Shown here: positions 33,681-47,166 of the stretch, piece by piece | How the letters are laid out: every line of letters starts with the position of its first letter | Numbering within the stretch: the stretch's first letter is position 1 | NCBI RefSeq assembly: GCF_949628265.1 | Contig: NC_088787.1 | Coordinates: 10,840,501-10,904,500 of the forward strand | DNA: 64,000 bases | Origin: Cloeon dipterum | Lineage: Eukaryota; Arthropoda; Insecta; Ephemeroptera; Baetidae | Reading direction: 5' to 3' | Position numbers and translations under genes: made by a program | The notes under the pieces: generated by a model | The model's database searches: none | What the model was told of the DNA's origin: nothing | The model's input: only the letters and a program-made list of their open reading frames with translations

Positions 33681-34045
33681 CTGGACCAAGAAAACTGGTG
33701 CAGGTCATATTTGAAAAATTATCAATGTACATTAAAAAAAGATATTTTTGAAGTCTCTATTCATTTTTAAAAAATTTTACAGCGCATAACGCAAAAGATA
33801 TACTTTTGGCAGAGTACTGGCTGCTAAATGCGGGAGCCTCCTTCACTTTAGCCACTGATATTGGCTCCAGAGTCGACGCTGAAGGGTATCTCGAGGCGTT
33901 TTGGACTCTGGCCCTAAGAACGTAGCGGTAGGATATGCTCCGAGTGCCAACAAAGGACAAGTAGTCTAGAGTCTAGGAGTTGATCAGTCGAAATGACGAG
34001 GTGCAGTCCGCGGACATGCCGGGCGGTTTGCCGACATGCCACCCC

Positions 34046-35191
34046 TTAATCGTTGTTTTTTGGGTTCTCGAGACAATCGGCAGGGCAGTGGCCATATTGT
34101 TTGCAGATCATACAGTAGAGGTACTGGCAATCTTGTAGTCTGTGTCCGGTCTGTTTGCACAGGAAACAAGTGTATTTCCCGTCGGAATCTTGTCTTCTTG
34201 GTGATCGTCCTCGATACGACGTCTTCGTGGGTTCTTGGTGATGGCCTCGTTGGGAGGGTGGTTCAAGTAGGGCGCGCGGCTCGCTGGTGCTGGAGGCGGC
34301 CGCTAACGGGTCAAATCTTACGCACATGGAAACTTGAGCGGCGCGTATCTCCTCGTCCACTCGAGCTTGATATATCTTCATCGTCTTTTCGGCCCTCAAC
34401 GCCAGTTGTTTCGCCTCCTTCAGGGTTCCCGGGTCAAACATGCCGATTTCCCTGAGGAGATCCGTCTTTAGTCCATGCATGAATTGGGAAGTCGCTCTGC
34501 GGTCCCAATAATCGTCCCATAACTGTTGGGGAATGTCGGAATCCAGTGGCGTGACTTCGCGAAGTTTTCGCAATATACTCATCAGATTGCTGTAATAGCG
34601 AAACACGGAGTCTGAATTCCTTTGTCGGCATTCGTTAAATTCTCTCTCCAATAGGCACCTGTTCTCAGGGGGTTCGAACTCGAGTTTGAATGTTTTCTTA
34701 ATTTCAGAGTACGAAGTCAGTTGCCGCAGCTTCAACTCCTGGACGAAGTCGCGGGCTTCATGCTTAGTCCGCACGGCCATCGCGATCCTGAGCTCTGCTG
34801 GAGTCAGGTCGGGTGTAAGTAAGATCAGGCTCTCGACTCCAGCGAGAAAATCTTCTAAAGTGGTGGCATCTTCTTCTCGCCCGGAGAACATGGGGATAGT
34901 TTTCAAGTTGAAGTACATGCCTATTCCCAACTGAAAGGGTAGTTGGTGACCAATCGGAATACCTTCCAATAAAGGATGGTGCACCCAGCGGGCTGGTTGT
35001 GAATTTCCGGCGGAATTGATGGTGTGGTGGTCAGCTGACAGCAGCGAAGCCGATCGAGGAGTGTTCTGCCTTCTGCCCCCGGCTCTGACTTCAACAGCAT
35101 TGGCCTCTTCTAGGTCTAACCGTTCCGGCTCCATCCCTTCTCTGGATCTGCTCACTGCCAAGCTGCTGCAAGGCGCGCTCCTGCAACACAC
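34046..35191 (-). CDS. Retroelement Gag polyprotein, intact frame
   Basis: A 381-aa capsid/nucleocapsid-type protein. It has an Arg/Glu-rich N-terminus, then a helical capsid-like region with the Ty3-type pattern MFSGREEDATTLEDFL (about residues 118-133) continuing to about residue 280, a Ser/Arg-rich linker, and two CCHC zinc knuckles at residues 342-355 (CFLCKQTGHRLQDC) and 360-373 (CMICKQYGHCPADC), both with exact C-x2-C-x4-H-x4-C spacing. No frameshift or stop interrupts it, in contrast to the decayed protease region downstream. It could be a recent but truncated insertion or a retained Gag under selection, as in Arc-type genes. The start codon is uncertain; a second Met lies at residue 20. 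Confidence 0.85.
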   Translation of the reverse strand: MCCRSAPCSSLAVSRSREGMEPERLDLEEANAVEVRAGGRRQNTPRSASLLSADHHTINSAGNSQPARWVHHPLLEGIPIGHQLPFQLGIGMYFNLKTIPMFSGREEDATTLEDFLAGVESLILLTPDLTPAELRIAMAVRTKHEARDFVQELKLRQLTSYSEIKKTFKLEFEPPENRCLLEREFNECRQRNSDSVFRYYSNLMSILRKLREVTPLDSDIPQQLWDDYWDRRATSQFMHGLKTDLLREIGMFDPGTLKEAKQLALRAEKTMKIYQARVDEEIRAAQVSMCVRFDPLAAASSTSEPRALLEPPSQRGHHQEPTKTSYRGRSPRRQDSDGKYTCFLCKQTGHRLQDCQYLYCMICKQYGHCPADCLENPKNND

Positions 35192-35563
35192 ATTTAGCCT
35201 AGATGAGCGGAAGCAAAATAAGTGATTGTCGACGAATTATTTAGGTCCAGGCCGATAAAAATATCTCACCTGGCCTTGAATAAATTAGCCCACCTGTGTT
35301 TAGCACTCATATAATATTGTCTTCTTCTCCGTAGTGGACGTCGGCTGCGTCCGGATTAGCATTGCCTGAGCACTCACTGTGAAAATAAGAGGAATCAGGT
35401 GATCAGACTGATCGGTTACTCTCAGGACGGGGTGTGTCACTTACATAGGTAAGGATTTCCCTGCGACAGATAGAGGAGTAAATGCGAGAAGCTCAACTAC
35501 CTCTGCCGGCCGTACCTAAGATCTACGGGGATCTGTTTAGCCTATGGCTCTCCCGTGATTCAT

Positions 35564-35572
35564 CGGTCGCCA
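35564..35572 (-). other. Retroelement primer-binding-site-like sequence
   Basis: TGGCGACCG on the minus strand directly follows the inferred LTR end (ACT at 35573). A TGG start is expected because tRNAs end in CCA. The sequence would pair with a tRNA ending CGGTCGCCA; I recall tRNA-Arg priming in the mdg1/412 group but cannot check it here. Confidence 0.5.
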
Positions 35573-35826
35573 AGTAATCTTTAGAGCTGCGGTATAGCGA
35601 TGAGGGCTGAAGCCTCCTCTAGCTCTCTCCTGAAAGTGGCAGTCTAGAAGCGGCTAATAGAGTAGTCCTCTCTGGGGGTGGCGACCTCTCTGCTGAGCGG
35701 TAGCTCGCTATCTGCCCTGAGGTGCGCGTCGGCGGCCTTTTTATTCACCTTGTTGCTGGTGGTGGTGGATGGAGGGTGGATCCAGCTCCGGTGTGACCCT
35801 CCCCTAGTTCAGGTGATTATGGAACT
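35573..35826 (-). repeat. Probable solo-side 5' LTR of the retroelement
   Basis: 254 bp bounded by AGT (35826-35824) and ACT (35575-35573), short inverted ends seen in several insect Gypsy-type LTRs. It contains an AT-rich TATA-like GAATAAAAAGG on the minus strand near 35745-35735. The matching 3' LTR was not found in the window, so the boundaries are inferred from the ends and the adjacent primer site only. Confidence 0.45.
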
Positions 35827-36233
35827 AGGAGGCCCCTTCTTTAATTAAGGTGGCGGGGGCAATATTTGAATGTTATATCTCCTATCAGATAATAACAACA
35901 AGCTCCAGAAGTCGAAGCACTTCAACGCGCAAACCTCCCTCGTATTGCACGCCTTTTTCGCGCCATTTTCTCCAAACCGGCCATCCGCAGGCAATCAACA
36001 AAAAAGCTTTGCACACGCTGCGTCATCTAGCGTGTAAATCTGGAAGCCGAATCTAGAGACCAGACAAATGGCCGTCTCCAGCTGAGAGTTGGAATGTTTT
36101 CGTCCGAGCTGCGGCTGATAAGCGAGCGCGAGAGATAAGTGTCGAGGGCCGCGGGCAAAGAGCAGGCAAGACAGTCATCGGACACGGCCGCCCGGACCAG
36201 ATGGCAGCGAGCGCGTGCTGAGAGAACTGCGCA
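35827..36233. promoter_or_regulatory. WDR48 upstream region
   Basis: About 400 bp between the retroelement and the WDR48 ATG, becoming GC-rich toward the gene. It should include the WDR48 promoter and 5' UTR. A short minus-strand frame (about 36024-35932) might be a divergent first exon but is unproven. Confidence 0.35.
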
Positions 36234-39200
36234 ATGTCGACGCACAAGCCCGGCGGCCAGCCCGGCCGCAAGCGGGTGCAGGTGAGCGCGCGAGCCGATT
36301 CTGGAGTCGACTTGTGTAATTGCCTGTTTCGCCCTTTGTGCAGGTGTCGTTCGTGATCCGGGACGAGGTGGAGAAGTGCCACCGGTCGGGCGTCAACTCG
36401 CTGCAGTTGGACCCGCACCAGCAGCGCCTCTTCTCCGCCGGCCGCGACTCCATCATCCGAATATGGGACACCAAGAAACTCCAGGACCCCTACGTCCAGT
36501 CCATGGAACACCACACCGACTGGGTCAACGACATCGTCCTCTGCTGCGGCGGAAAAAACCGTACAAACTTTCACCCTTTCTAGAGGCTTTAAAATATTTG
36601 TCAGGAAAACTGCTTGATTTTTGACAGCACTGAACACGTTTTGCCCGCGTTTTTTGGTATGTGTATAGAAAATTTGCATGGTGTCACTCAATATCAGATT
36701 TTTACGTGTCGTGTGAGTCACTCATTTAAATTAGTCTGCGGAAATTATCGTCTATCTGTAACTTTGCTTGGCAGCAGCTGACTTGTTGGTTGCGTCTAAA
36801 TGATGCAACGAAATAACTGTCAAACTCTCTCGTTGGTATTGGGTTGCGATAAGGCTCGTTTAATCCAAGGTTTTCTACTCTGGTTTTTAATTCCGGCAAA
36901 ATAATAATGCTTTATATTGGAAATTTGCTCTAAATAATATTAAACCTTTTGATTTAATTGAGTTCCGGGAAAATAAAATCTTGACAGAAATCGGTTTTAA
37001 AGTTATCCTAAAAACTCTTTGTTCAATAAAATTTAAAACAAAATAATAAATAAATTTTGGACATGACTAATTTTTGTAATTTCCTCTTCCAGTTATTTCG
37101 GCGAGCTCGGACACGACTGTGAAGGTATGGAACGCGCACAAGGGCTTCTGCATGTCGACCCTGCGCACCCACAAAGACTATGTGAAGGCGCTGGCGTACG
37201 CCAAGGACAAGGAGCAGGTGGCGTCGGCCGGCTTCGACAGGGCCATCTTCCTGTGGGACGTGAACACCTTGACGGCGCTGACGGCCAGCAACAACACGGT
37301 GACCACCTCCTCGCTGACCGGCAACAAGGACTCAATTTACAGTCTGGCCATGAACTCGTCCGGCACCGTGCTGGTCAGCGGCAGTACGGAGAAGATCCTC
37401 AGAGTCTGGGACCCCAGGTCGTGTGGCAAGCTGATGAAGCTCAAGGGCCACACGGACAACATCAAGGCGCTGGTGCTGAGCCGCGACGGCACGCAGTGCC
37501 TGTCCGGCAGCTCGGACGGCACAATCAAATTGTGGTCCATCGGCCAGCAGCAGTGCGTCGCCACCATCAATTGCCACACGGACGGCGTCTGGGCGCTTCA
37601 AGTAATTAATTTTTTTATGTTTAGCTCACCTTTTAACCCAACAATTGTTGCGTTTTTCGCTCCCATTTCATAGTGTTGCATAACTTGCTGATAAATGCAA
37701 ATAATCTTTTTTAAATGGCTTTTCTAATAGGTTGGGGAGAGGAATTTATTTTTTATTCGCTTAGATTTTGGTCTAGCAATCATACCCAGCAAATTCGTAT
37801 CTCTCATTTAATTTGTTAAATTATTTGGGTTTTAACTTTAAATAAACTGCCAAAATTGTAAAATATTAATCAAAATTAAAACTCTACATGAGTCATTAAG
37901 AAAAATCAATATTTTAGATTAACAAATGTGCTCTTTTTGCCGGCAAATTAAATTTTCCATTCATGCAGACCAGTATCTTTATTTACAGCTCTATTTAAAT
38001 GTTTGAAATAATTTAGCTGCAAAGCTAGTTATTAAATTTGATGTCCTTGTGGTGTGACAGGCGCCTGACTCGTTCAACTACGTCATTTCTGGCGGCCGAG
38101 ACCGCAGAGTATACGCCACAGACCTGAAACAGACTGAAAGGAGCGTTCTGGTCTGTGAGGAGGAGTTGTCCGTTTTGAAGGTGGTCACCACTCCAGACCA
38201 GCAGTCCATGTGGGTGGCCACTGCAGATTCAACCATCAGAAATTGGGTGAGTCTTGGTCATACAAGCATTTTCTCAAACGAAATGGATTTTAAATTTTTA
38301 TTTTCCTCATTTTTGGTAAAATAGTTTTGATTTCCAGCAGAAGTTATAAGACCAGAAAGACCATTAAATTTTTCAGTCAATTAAGAACGTAATTAATCTT
38401 GGACTCAAATTGAGATCTTGACTGGAAATGTAATTATTCTCTAGAAATAATCACTTGAGATAATGGGTAAAAGTAAAAAATGTACTAGTTTCGAAAAATT
38501 TAGAATATTTTTATTTCCATCACTGATTTAAAATATTATGTGATAATTATTTCACTTAATAAATAATTCATTTCTGTCAAGGTTCAAGGTTCAGAGGTTA
38601 CTATATTCAAACCAGCATTTTTGCTCAGCAAAAATTATATTAAAATGGAAATCATTTATTTCTATTAGAATAAACTAAAAAGCAATGGAAAGGAAGCTTC
38701 CAAAAAAGTAAATTGTTCATTATAAAAACCTCACTGGAATTTTTAAAACAATAATATCAAGAAAATCGAACAGAAAACAATCATTGACCAAGCTAAAAGT
38801 GCTTAACCAAGACGGAAAATTATATCTTTTTTTCGCAGAAACTGCCTGTAAAAGATGGTAAGCTGTTAGACGAGGATGGTGAGGAAGCGGACAAGGGCAG
38901 CGGGCAGCGGAGGGCAAAGTTCTCGGAGCCTGAGCACGAGATCAAAGGCGGCCCGGCCATAATCGAGTACCACGTGCTGAACGACAAGAGGCACGTGCTG
39001 ACAAAGGACACAGAAGGCTGCGTGTGTCTGTACGACGTGCTGCGTGCGAAGCAGGTGTCCATGCTCGGCCGCACAGACTTCAACAACGAAGTGACCGAGC
39101 GCTCCAAGAAGCGGGTCTACGTGCCCAACTGGTTCAACGTCGACCTCAAGACTGGGGTAAAAATAAATTATTCTTATTTTTAAAAGTTTGATAACTGTAT

Positions 39201-41614
39201 TAGATCTGGAGGCTTCATAAAAAAACAAAAATAAAGACAACATTAGGCTGAATGTTAAGCATTTCCTTTTCTGTGCACGCAGATGTTGACCATCCACTTG
39301 TGTCAAGAGGAAAACGACTGTTTCTCAGCGTGGGTGTCGGCGCGAGAGGCTGGTTTCTCTCAGTTTGAGTCGCCAGACTCAGTCGACCAAAAAGGTAAAC
39401 CTCTTGTCCCATTGAATTCTACAGCTAATTTTTCTGCTGAATTTAAATTATTTTTAAATATTCGCCATACTATCTTTTCACCATATTTTTCACATTTTAA
39501 AACTGCACTAAACTTAGTCTAAAATTTAAGCGGATTATTTTCTATACCTAGATTTTACAGACAATTCTATAACATTGATTAAAAATTTAATAAAAAGAAA
39601 GATTTTTACCCACACGTAACATTGGAGCCATACGTGGGCATTCAAAGAGCCCTTTCACACTTAGAACCTTTTAAAGGATCAGAGAATGAATTGCAACTTG
39701 TGTATTATTGCAGTCAATTACGGCTCTCTACTTCTGCAAGCGTTACTGGAGCACTGGTGGCGTCCGAACGGAGAAGAGGACCTGGAGGGCGCCAATGGTG
39801 ATGCCCACTCAGGCCATCAGGGCGGCAACGACTTTTTCCAGGTGCCGCCGCACACGCCCCTCATTTTTAGGTAAGAGTGCTCCGTTGAACCCTGATCAAA
39901 ACTGATTTTTATTGTTCGTTTGGGGTTCCAGTGAGGTTGGAGGGCGCACCCTGTACAGACTGCTAGTGAAGGACGCGGGAGGCGAAACGGAAGGCCTGCT
40001 GCTCAACGAAACCGTGCCACAGTGGGTGGTTGACAAGAACCTGCCCAAGTTCATCAAAATTCCTTTCTTCCTCCAGCCGCATCCCTCTTCTGGCATCAAA
40101 AGTGTCAAAAAGTAAGTAAACCAGATCTGGTAGGAAAGGGAGACTTAAATTAATTAGATGCAGCATAATATTCATTGCCTATGTTTTGGTTGGAGGTTGA
40201 TAAGTGTGTTAAATTTTTAGCCCTGAGATTTTGGGTTCAACAAATTTAGAAGATTGAGGCCTTTTTTGGGTTTGTTCATTAAAATTACAGATATGTTTTA
40301 AGAGAAATTATTTGACAGTTTTGGCTCACTTCCAATATTTTGCTCTTTCCTGGGATGGTAATTTATTATAGTATTTTTGCTTTTCTTAATTAGTTTTTCA
40401 CTAGTATTTTTAGCCATTTGCCCCATTTTTAAAAATTGCTGCTATATAAATATTTTCTATTTTATGTAAAACCTTATCTTAAGGACGTACATAATTCAAA
40501 TCAAGAAATCAATATAAGAAGTCAATTTTATGGCTTAGCTAAGAGATATTTCACTCCAAATCTGAAAATAAAGGCTTTAGAAACTTGAATTTGGCTAATT
40601 TTTTAAATGTGAGAAAAAAGAGCCTAGAACGTGCCTTTCTATTTCAAATTTAATCGCGAAAAAGACTCATCATAAACATATCAGGCTCAATTGCTGATAG
40701 CAACCTTATAATCAGAGTCATCGTATATATTAAGATAAGAATATTTTGATACCAGAATGGATTTTAATATTATCATCAGTCCCTGTCATGTTTAAAATTG
40801 AAATCAAAGGAATTCGATATCATATAAAACGTTTGCTTAAACGCTTAAACCTAAATTTTAAGGTTTTAATAATTAATATTACCTATTAAAACTCATTATG
40901 CTGATGGTCCAATTGTATCTGTTGGCGCGGGAATGTATGGAATGGTGCGTTGACAGATTAAGAATAATGTTAAAATCAAAATTGAGAAAAATGAGGTTGA
41001 AATAATTGAACATTTTTATTAATTGTGCAGAGATTCAAATAAACAAATCATTTGTACGATTGACTTTGTAATTCATATTTTATCTAAATTCTTTAAAAAA
41101 AAATTCAACCCTCTACCGCAGAAGCGAAAAGAAAATTTCCACTTCCAACTAAGATTATTTTATCTCTAATTATTTGTAACGTCTTTTATAGATTCTTTGT
41201 TGTTTACAATCGTAGGAAACGCAAACCATTATTGACGTGAAGTGTCACTTAAGCGTCTTGATTCATCGAGATTGATCATAATCAGCAAGTCGTGCTTGGA
41301 TTGCTTTCAGGGAGCGGCTGATAGCTAACGATTTTATCCAGATCCGCAAGGTGGCCGAGCACGTGCTGGAAAAGGTGCTGAACGCGGAGGTTCCCGCGTC
41401 AGGGGCTGCGTCGGCGGCGCAGAACGGGCCTAACAGCTCGGACCTGGGCGCCGCCGCCGCGAGCCACTCGGACCCTTCGACGCCGCCGGAGGCTCGCGTC
41501 GAGCTGCTGTGCAACGACCAGCTGCTGGACCCGAACATGGACCTGCGCACGGTCAAGTACTACATCTGGAAGTCGTCGTCCGACCTGGTGCTCCACTACA
41601 GGCCCCTCAAATGA
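36234..41614 (+). CDS. WDR48: WDR48/UAF1, WD40 activator of USP1/USP12/USP46
   Basis: WD40 cofactor that activates the deubiquitinases USP1, USP12 and USP46. Exons: 36234-36281, 36344-36560, 37093-37601, 38061-38246, 38839-39156, 39283-39394, 39714-39870, 39932-40111 and 41311-41614. Phases match, giving 676 aa (human 677). The N-terminal propeller is highly conserved ([39 protein letters not shown]). Later landmarks are [43 protein letters not shown] and the C-terminal SUMO-like region with [20 protein letters not shown]. The Ala/Ser/Pro-rich linker at about residues 590-625 is family-variable. The 1.2-kb last intron (40112-41310) holds nothing recognised. ATTAAA lies at 41801. Confidence 0.96.
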
Positions 41615-41800
41615 ACGAACAAACAATTTCAGTGCGCCTCATCCTACGAATTGCGAGTGCGAACGCTCCTCCCTCCCGCCCGCCTGCCCGCCGGCGATAG
41701 TATTAAGCTACGATGAAGCATTCATTCCAGTCAGTTATGAGTTTCGAGATTCCATCAGTAAATATTAATTGATAAGAAGAATTATGATGCCGAGGACTGT

Positions 41801-41806
41801 ATTAAA
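41801..41806 (+). other. Variant polyadenylation signal of WDR48
   Basis: ATTAAA about 190 nt past the stop codon; no canonical AATAAA is closer. Confidence 0.4.
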
Positions 41807-42210
41807 GGTTATTCACTTTGTGGAACTTTCCAACGTTATCCAGCGTTGTTTCATTCTGTCACAACTTTCCCTCGGCTATCAGAAACATCAATTCCAGTCT
41901 TTCTATTTTTTAACTTCTGCTCAGCACATCTTTTAGGCTATCAGTAGGAGCTCACCGGGTCCAAATGGCCCCACCAAGCATCAAGATATTTTTAAACACC
42001 AGATATTTGTCTCTAAAGCCACTAGAAAAGTGCGAAAACCAGCCTGTTGATCTATCTGAGCATTTCAATTCACTTAATTAACCACATTTTACCATCTCTG
42101 ACATTAAGAAGCCAGTAATAGACCTTCAAAAAAACCTAAAATTATTCCATCTATCATTAAATTAAAAGCTTGTAAAAGGAGGTTTATGAGCATAAAAATG
42201 GTCATACTAT
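41807..42210. other. Convergent region between WDR48 and the secreted-protein candidate
   Basis: About 400 bp of AT-rich sequence between the 3' ends of two convergent units. Nothing recognised. Confidence 0.45.
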
Positions 42211-42216
42211 TTTATT
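42211..42216 (-). other. Polyadenylation signal of the secreted-protein candidate
   Basis: AATAAA on the minus strand, starting 7 nt past the predicted stop codon at 42223. Confidence 0.4.
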
Positions 42217-42222
42217 TTCTGG

Positions 42223-42754
42223 TTAGTATCCAACTGTGTCTTTGTAGCGGAAGAAATATGCAGGTGTCCAAAGCAACTGCAGCGTCGAGAGAGTATTGAT
42301 GATGTGATGCATAAAAGTCGAGCGCATGAAACCAACTTCGCCTTCAGATTTCGGCAAGCAAAGACCTGAAAAATCTCAAAATTCTAAACTTTCCTTTTTA
42401 ACTAGTTTGTTTTAAATTTTACGTGTTTCGTCTGAAGATGTACATACAGCTTCTTTATTCACTTCTCTTTCTGAGCATTGGCCCCTAAAACTCAATAGCG
42501 CAAGAATTGTTCCTAAATCTTGAGGAATGTTGTCAATGTCGCAAATCAGCGTCTGGTCCGACATATTAACGTTGCTTTGAAATTCACACCGTTCCATCCA
42601 CTTTAAAACAGGAGATGTGGGCTAACAAATTGCAAGTTTTTAATTTTTATTCTTTAAAATCAACATTTCCAATTCAAAATTTTACCTGTGTGAAGGAAGG
42701 AGCTATAAGAATGAGGAGAAGGGTTCCAAAAATCACTTCACTTGGGTTTCGCAT
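42223..42754 (-). CDS. Candidate small secreted cysteine-containing protein, unidentified
   Basis: Three-exon model on the minus strand: 42754-42686, 42621-42423 and 42365-42223, with in-phase joints (CAG|GTAAAA; CAC|GTAAAA with TTTTTCAG|GT) and 136 aa. Exon 1 is a textbook signal peptide (MRNPSEVIFGTLLLILIAPS, then FTQ). Mature cysteines fall at residues 35, 50, 72, 83 and 92, with an N-glycosylation sequon at Asn42 (NMS). AATAAA follows the stop at once. If the second intron is not removed, exon 2 ends at 42412 and the product is 92 aa with four cysteines, an even number that would pair fully. I recognise no family; the spacing does not fit odorant-binding proteins. The exon 2 acceptor has a weak pyrimidine tract. 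Confidence 0.4.
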
Positions 42755-43431
42755 GAGAGCAAAGTAAAAAACGATATTTTCTGAAAATTCTGCTCCCTGC
42801 GTGCTGAATTGTGCTTTGAAATAAATTTAATACACTTCTGCTATATGTGCTGCTCCCGGCGGCCCTCTACCGTTCGGGGGAAATCGACAGGAAATGAAGG
42901 GAGCAAAAGCAGAAAACAATAATGGCAGTCAGGTGAGATCATAACAAAAACAAAATCATTAAGCAATCAATTACAACATACTCTCGCTTGAAATTAGTTG
43001 TTATCGCAGCGATGAGTAAAATAAATAATCAAGAAAATTTCAAAAATTTATCTCGGAAATCTGAATTAAAATTTTGAGATGGGTTCTTGTATTTTTATAA
43101 TGATATAGCAGGAAAAAGGATTAAATTTTACCGTGAGTGAGAGCAAAAAAGAAAGTTACGAAATGCACACATAATATGTAATCTCAATAAATCATTAGAA
43201 AAAGCTGTTATTATATGACGCATCGCTTGATAATAATAATAAAGAGATACAACAATATGGTGTCATTATTGTCATTATCTTAGTCAATAATGACGAGGCA
43301 TACACACATTATATAATATTTCATATTCATCATTCAAAATGTTTAAAATATGCCCATGCATTGAAACCAAAATATTATTATGCAAATTCTGTTGTGTTGT
43401 TGTTGAAGACAAAAACTTTTTTAAAATACAA
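42755..43431. other. Non-coding region upstream of the secreted-protein candidate
   Basis: About 680 bp, AT-rich with short ATA/TAA runs near 43230. A weak TATA-like sequence for the minus-strand candidate lies near 42845. No gene recognised. Confidence 0.4.
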
Positions 43432-43435
43432 TTAA

Positions 43436-43870
43436 AGTGGAATGATACTGGGCAACAATTAAAAATTATTTAAATTGTTGGATGCCTTAAACAATTGACC
43501 GATAAACAATTTGTTCAACAATTTGCAATAATAAAAAAATGACCGTCCTACAATAAAAATTCAAATTTTGTTAATTTTCTCCAAAATTTACAGTGCTCGA
43601 ACATATTTTCTTGGCATATTCCGATTCCTCTCGTCGAGATCTGTTCAACGGTGTATGCCACTTATTGGGGAAACTCTTGGTTTTGAAATTAAATCGGATT
43701 TCAAGTAAGGAGACAGCCATTACCATTTGAAATGCACGCTAACTTTCCAGCCAATTTTCTCGAAAAATTACAGCGCTCCTTAGGTCAATTTAGGCTTTAA
43801 CTGAATCCTAAGGGATGAGTTTATGCATTGGCAACAAGCATTTTCCAGGCTTTTCCAGTATCATTCCTCT
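43436..43870. mobile_element. TTAA-flanked MITE, copy A (piggyBac-like)
   Basis: A 435-bp element with inverted ends AGTGGAATGATACTGG and (right end, reverse complement) AGAGGAATGATACTGG, 15 of 16 matching. It is flanked by TTAA on both sides (43432-43435 and 43871-43874). The second copy (55549-55979) is in the opposite orientation and clearly alike along its length. TTAA duplications fit piggyBac-type mobilisation. No coding capacity. Confidence 0.85.
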
Positions 43871-43874
43871 TTAA

Positions 43875-44488
43875 AGACCCTGCTTTAATTGTCGATAACT
43901 TTGGTTGCTTGAAGTTCCTCTATAATTGCACCATAAAATATATTCCAGGAAATAAAGACCAAAAATAGCCAAACAGAGACAACTGTTTAATGTGTGGCAC
44001 ATTTTTTATATTATGGCGATAAAACACTACTATGCTTTCGATTATCATTTATTTTATTACCGTATTTAATGAGGATGTTAATATTGAAATTAAATAAACC
44101 TTAATAATAACATAAGGTCACTCCACGTCCACAATATAAAAATTACTATAAATATTTTGGTGCTCATCTCTAGTGTCTACTATATAACAAAAATAATTTT
44201 AAAAAAACATCATGAGATGACAACAAATTATAAAAGCGCAAAATGCAATCATTTTATTATATTTTTTTCGTAATTTTCTAAGATTGATCATTATATTATT
44301 TCGATTATTTCATTCTCCGAAAGAAAGCGAATTGCGAATTCGCGGGCTAGAAGGTGATAAAAGCGACGATTGGGCGCTTTGAACGGGCCGCGCCCACTTT
44401 GTTTTCCATTCCTTGTTTTGTCAGGTGGTGTCGTCGGCGAAGTGTAGGCAAACGGCAAAACCACGGAAAGCAAAAGCGACTGACGACT
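43875..44488. other. Region between the TTAA MITE and RNF121
   Basis: About 610 bp, AT-rich until about 44330, then GC-richer toward the RNF121 start codon, where its promoter and 5' UTR should lie. No TATA box seen. Confidence 0.4.
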
Positions 44489-46454
<1,966 letters not shown>

Positions 46455-46828
46455 ATTCACTCTCTGCCGACCATAAAAAATGCCACACTATTGTTTTTGT
46501 TACGTTACTTCCATTTTTGCATTAAATTTCAGTTCCAAGTTCCTCTCGCAGCTCACGAAATTGGACGGACGAGTTGAGGACCGTTGTGCCTATGTTTAAT
46601 TTATTTTGCAACCCTCGCGTCGTGCTATTATATAAACTGTGCGATTGTTTATATTTTTTATCGAGGCCCAAGCCTGGTCGCTAGTCTGTCAAAATGTTTC
46701 GATTGTAAATGACGACCTAAAGAATATGTTTCGTGATTGTGTTGTAATTCGTAAGTTATCGCCTTGCCTCCAGTCGTCTTTTAAATTATATAAAATAATG
46801 TTATTAGACAATCCTTGGTACATTATTA

Positions 46829-46834
46829 AATAAA
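46829..46834 (+). other. Polyadenylation signal of RNF121
   Basis: AATAAA about 375 nt past the stop codon. Confidence 0.5.
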
Positions 46835-47026
46835 TTCAAAATTAATCGTACTCCTGTGTATTTCAATTTCTGCCAGTAATTTTTGGTGTTTTTTTTTTGT
46901 ATCAGAAGGGAGAGTTGGCAAACACAATGTGCGTTTAAAAAGTAGGTTTCAGTTCGGAAACTTCTTAAATAATAATTCAAAATTTGTTTAAAAAAAGAAA
47001 GGAGAGGTGATTTAAATTTTTCAATT

Positions 47027-47166
47027 CGTCCTGGTCGCGGTAAATTTGCGCATCATTCAACAAATACCCAAATGTTCATTGTCGAATAGATTGTTGCCCT
47101 TTTCTTGCAACAAAGAAATTCGCGTTTGGTTGTTGAAAGTTGCGCAATTTTGCCGCTACCAGGACG
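47027..47166. mobile_element. 140-bp TIR element, copy 1
   Basis: A MITE-like element with imperfect terminal inverted repeats of about 38 bp starting CGTCCTGGTC (right end, reverse complement: CGTCCTGGTA). AATT flanks both ends (47023-47026 and 47167-47170), consistent with a 4-bp target duplication, although AATT is itself palindromic. Copy 2 (52158-52297) has exactly the same length and opposite orientation. The superfamily is undetermined. Confidence 0.8.

Larger units (their letters stand above)
33757..35826 (-). mobile_element. Truncated LTR retroelement (Ty3/Gypsy-like): 5' LTR, leader, intact gag, protease fragment
   Basis: On the minus strand: a probable LTR (35826-35573), a primer-binding-site-like TGGCGACCG (35572-35564), a leader, a 381-codon gag frame (35191-34046) and, 170 nt after its stop, an aspartic-protease active-site motif DSGA (33874-33863). 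The protease motif is in the same frame as gag but has stop codons on both sides, so this part is broken. No reverse transcriptase, integrase or 3' LTR was found; sequence left of about 33757 is not element-like. The element sits between Sas10 and WDR48, ending about 400 bp from the WDR48 start and transcribed away from it. The left boundary is approximate. Confidence 0.75.

Noticed and set aside
36053-36721. 222-aa minus-strand frame overlapping WDR48 exons 1 and 2
   Set aside because: Antisense shadow of the GC-rich WDR48 5' exons.
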